DNA of 64,000 bases, from the NCBI GenBank assembly GCA_947259375.1, contig CAMYLZ010000007.1:52320-116319 (forward strand), given 5' to 3'. Every line of letters begins with the position of its first letter. Position 1 is the first letter of the stretch. A program made the translations under genes and the position numbers. Shown here in pieces: positions 62,780-64,000 of the stretch. Below the pieces are notes generated by a model that ran no database searches, had not been told where the DNA came from, and was given only the letters and a program-made list of their open reading frames with translations. The stretch is from an uncultured Parvularculaceae bacterium. GTDB taxonomy: Bacteria; Pseudomonadota; Alphaproteobacteria; Caulobacterales; Parvularculaceae.

Positions 62780-64000
62780 ATGCCACTCAATCTAAGCGTT
62801 CCTGAACTCACGGAGTTGAAGCCGCGCATCAGCGTGATCGGCGTCGGCGGGGCCGGCGGCAATGCGGTTAACAACATGATCGAGAGTCAGCTCGAAGGCG
62901 TCGAATTCGTCGTCGCGAATACGGACGCGCAGGCAGTTGGGTTGTCTAAGGCCGAAAAGAAGATTCAGCTCGGCGTGAAAACCACGCAAGGGCTCGGGGC
63001 TGGGTCCATTCCCGATATCGGGCGCGCGGCCGCCGAAGAATCGCTTGATGAAATCCTCGAACATGTCGGCAATGCGCATATGCTGTTCGTCACCGCGGGC
63101 ATGGGCGGCGGCACCGGTACGGGCGCGGCGCCCATCATCGCCAAGGCGGCGAAGGAACGCGACATCCTCACGGTCGGCGTGGTCACCAAGCCGTTCCATT
63201 TTGAGGGCGCGCGGCGCATGCGTCTTGCGACCGCCGGTATTGAAGAGTTGCAAAAGCATGTCGACACGCTGCTGATCATTCCGAACCAGAATCTGTTCGC
63301 GATCGCCAATGAGCGCACGACATTCCATGAAGCCTTCGCCATGGCGGACCAGGTGCTGCATTCGGGCGTGCGCGGCATAACCGATTTGATGGTCATGCCT
63401 GGCCTGATCAATCTCGACTTTGCCGATGTGCGTACGGTGATGAGCGAGATGGGCAAGGCGATGATGGGCACCGGCGAAGCGGAAGGCGAAAAGCGCGCCA
63501 TCCAAGCTGCCGAAGCCGCGATCTCCAACCCGCTGCTTGACGAGCAGTCGATGAAGGGCGCGAAAGGCGTTCTCATCAACATCACCGGGTCGATGGACAT
63601 GACCCTGTTCGAGGTCGACGAAGCGGCGAACCGAATTCGCGCCGAAGTCGACCCGGATGCGAATATCATTGTCGGCTCGACATTTAATCAGGATCTCGAA
63701 GGCCGCGTGCGCGTTTCCGTCGTCGCTACCGGCATCGATATCGCGGAGCGTGAAGCGGCGCGCCCGCAAGTCAAAGTCAATACCGGCGCCGTTTCCAAGC
63801 CGTGGCGCGAGCCGGTTTCGGTCGACAAGCCCGCCGCGGCCAGCGACGCTGCATTATCATCGACAGTTGCAGCGGCGGGCGCGTCGCAAAATCCGGTTGG
63901 CGACGTGCATGAGCGCATTCGCAAAATGTTGACTGAAGGCGCCGCGGACCCGCGCTCGGCGGCGCCGGTAGCAAGCCCGGCCGCTGCCGCGCCCGCGCCG
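62780..64000 (+). CDS. ftsZ: Cell division GTPase FtsZ (3'-truncated by window edge)
   Basis: Tubulin-like GTPase that forms the Z-ring. 407 codons are in the window and no stop is reached. [13 protein letters not shown], the tubulin signature [13 protein letters not shown] ([10 protein letters not shown]), [11 protein letters not shown], and [14 protein letters not shown] are intact. The C-terminal linker starts at about residue 320 and is Ala/Pro-rich, consistent with the long alphaproteobacterial FtsZ. GGAG lies seven bases before the ATG. Confidence 0.97.
   Translation, partial: MPLNLSVPELTELKPRISVIGVGGAGGNAVNNMIESQLEGVEFVVANTDAQAVGLSKAEKKIQLGVKTTQGLGAGSIPDIGRAAAEESLDEILEHVGNAHMLFVTAGMGGGTGTGAAPIIAKAAKERDILTVGVVTKPFHFEGARRMRLATAGIEELQKHVDTLLIIPNQNLFAIANERTTFHEAFAMADQVLHSGVRGITDLMVMPGLINLDFADVRTVMSEMGKAMMGTGEAEGEKRAIQAAEAAISNPLLDEQSMKGAKGVLINITGSMDMTLFEVDEAANRIRAEVDPDANIIVGSTFNQDLEGRVRVSVVATGIDIAEREAARPQVKVNTGAVSKPWREPVSVDKPAAASDAALSSTVAAAGASQNPVGDVHERIRKMLTEGAADPRSAAPVASPAAAAPAP

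Noticed and set aside
1..64000. CRISPR arrays, tRNA genes, transposases or prophage
   Set aside because: Reading for spaced direct repeats, clover-leaf ends and mobile-element proteins showed none in the window.

Overview
The window is a GC-rich chromosomal segment from an alphaproteobacterium. The strongest pointers are a full-length CtrA response regulator, an exact CtrA-type box (TTAA-N7-TTAA) with a nearby GANTC site in front of ftsZ, the recA-then-alaS order, a NadQ/NrtR-type NAD regulator beside nadA/nadB/nadC, and GTTC-N7-GTTC style SOS boxes. The combination fits the Caulobacterales/Hyphomonadaceae/Parvularculaceae side of the class. That placement is inference; there is no 16S gene here. 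No CRISPR array, prophage, transposase or tRNA was seen. Most of the window is ordinary core genome.

Layout. 1-2.8 kb: the end of a SleB-type cell-wall hydrolase, a PqqB-like MBL lipoprotein and an S41-like exported protein. 2.8-8.6 kb: an NAD supply block on the minus strand (phosphatase, NadQ-type regulator, then nadA, an unknown membrane protein, nadB, nadC) with a palindromic operator before nadA. 8.7-13.4 kb: HD hydrolase, AsmA-family protein and membrane proteins. 13.6-18.1 kb: recA, a VOC protein and alaS. 18-28.5 kb: tandem GIN-domain proteins, icd, trmJ, an M13 peptidase, a queuosine-precursor transporter, malic enzyme, a Baeyer-Villiger-type monooxygenase and a PEP-CTERM-like protein. 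28.6-36 kb: rpsD, a large TonB-dependent receptor, the MlaC/MlaA lipid-transport pair and an ArsR-methyltransferase fusion. 36-43.7 kb: a 33-aa membrane protein, a DjlA-like co-chaperone, an EamA transporter, an AmpD-like amidase, sixA, the RNase P RNA, yajQ, an ACP-ketosynthase pair and an Ada-like protein.

43.7-64 kb: ctrA (minus strand), a small helical protein, then the complete division and cell wall cluster mraZ-rsmH-ftsL-ftsI-murE-murF-mraY-murD-ftsW-murG-murC-murB-ddl-ftsQ-ftsA-ftsZ. FtsZ runs off the right edge. The genes are mostly overlapping or a few bases apart, so they are probably co-transcribed. They make UDP-MurNAc-pentapeptide and lipid II, and build the divisome that uses them.

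The most interesting signals are regulatory and repeat structures around this cluster. The mraZ leader carries a perfect four-unit MraZ box and an exact GTTC-N7-GTTC match to the alphaproteobacterial LexA box. A 133-bp four-hairpin element between murC and murB supplies the murB ribosome binding site. Inverted arrays of a 7-bp repeat bracket the murB/ddl junction. FtsI has KTA in place of the KTG box. ftsZ has the CtrA box. Elsewhere, the unknown membrane protein in the nad operon, the unannotated 33-aa membrane protein, the alaS leader terminator and the MlaA without a lipobox deserve a second look.
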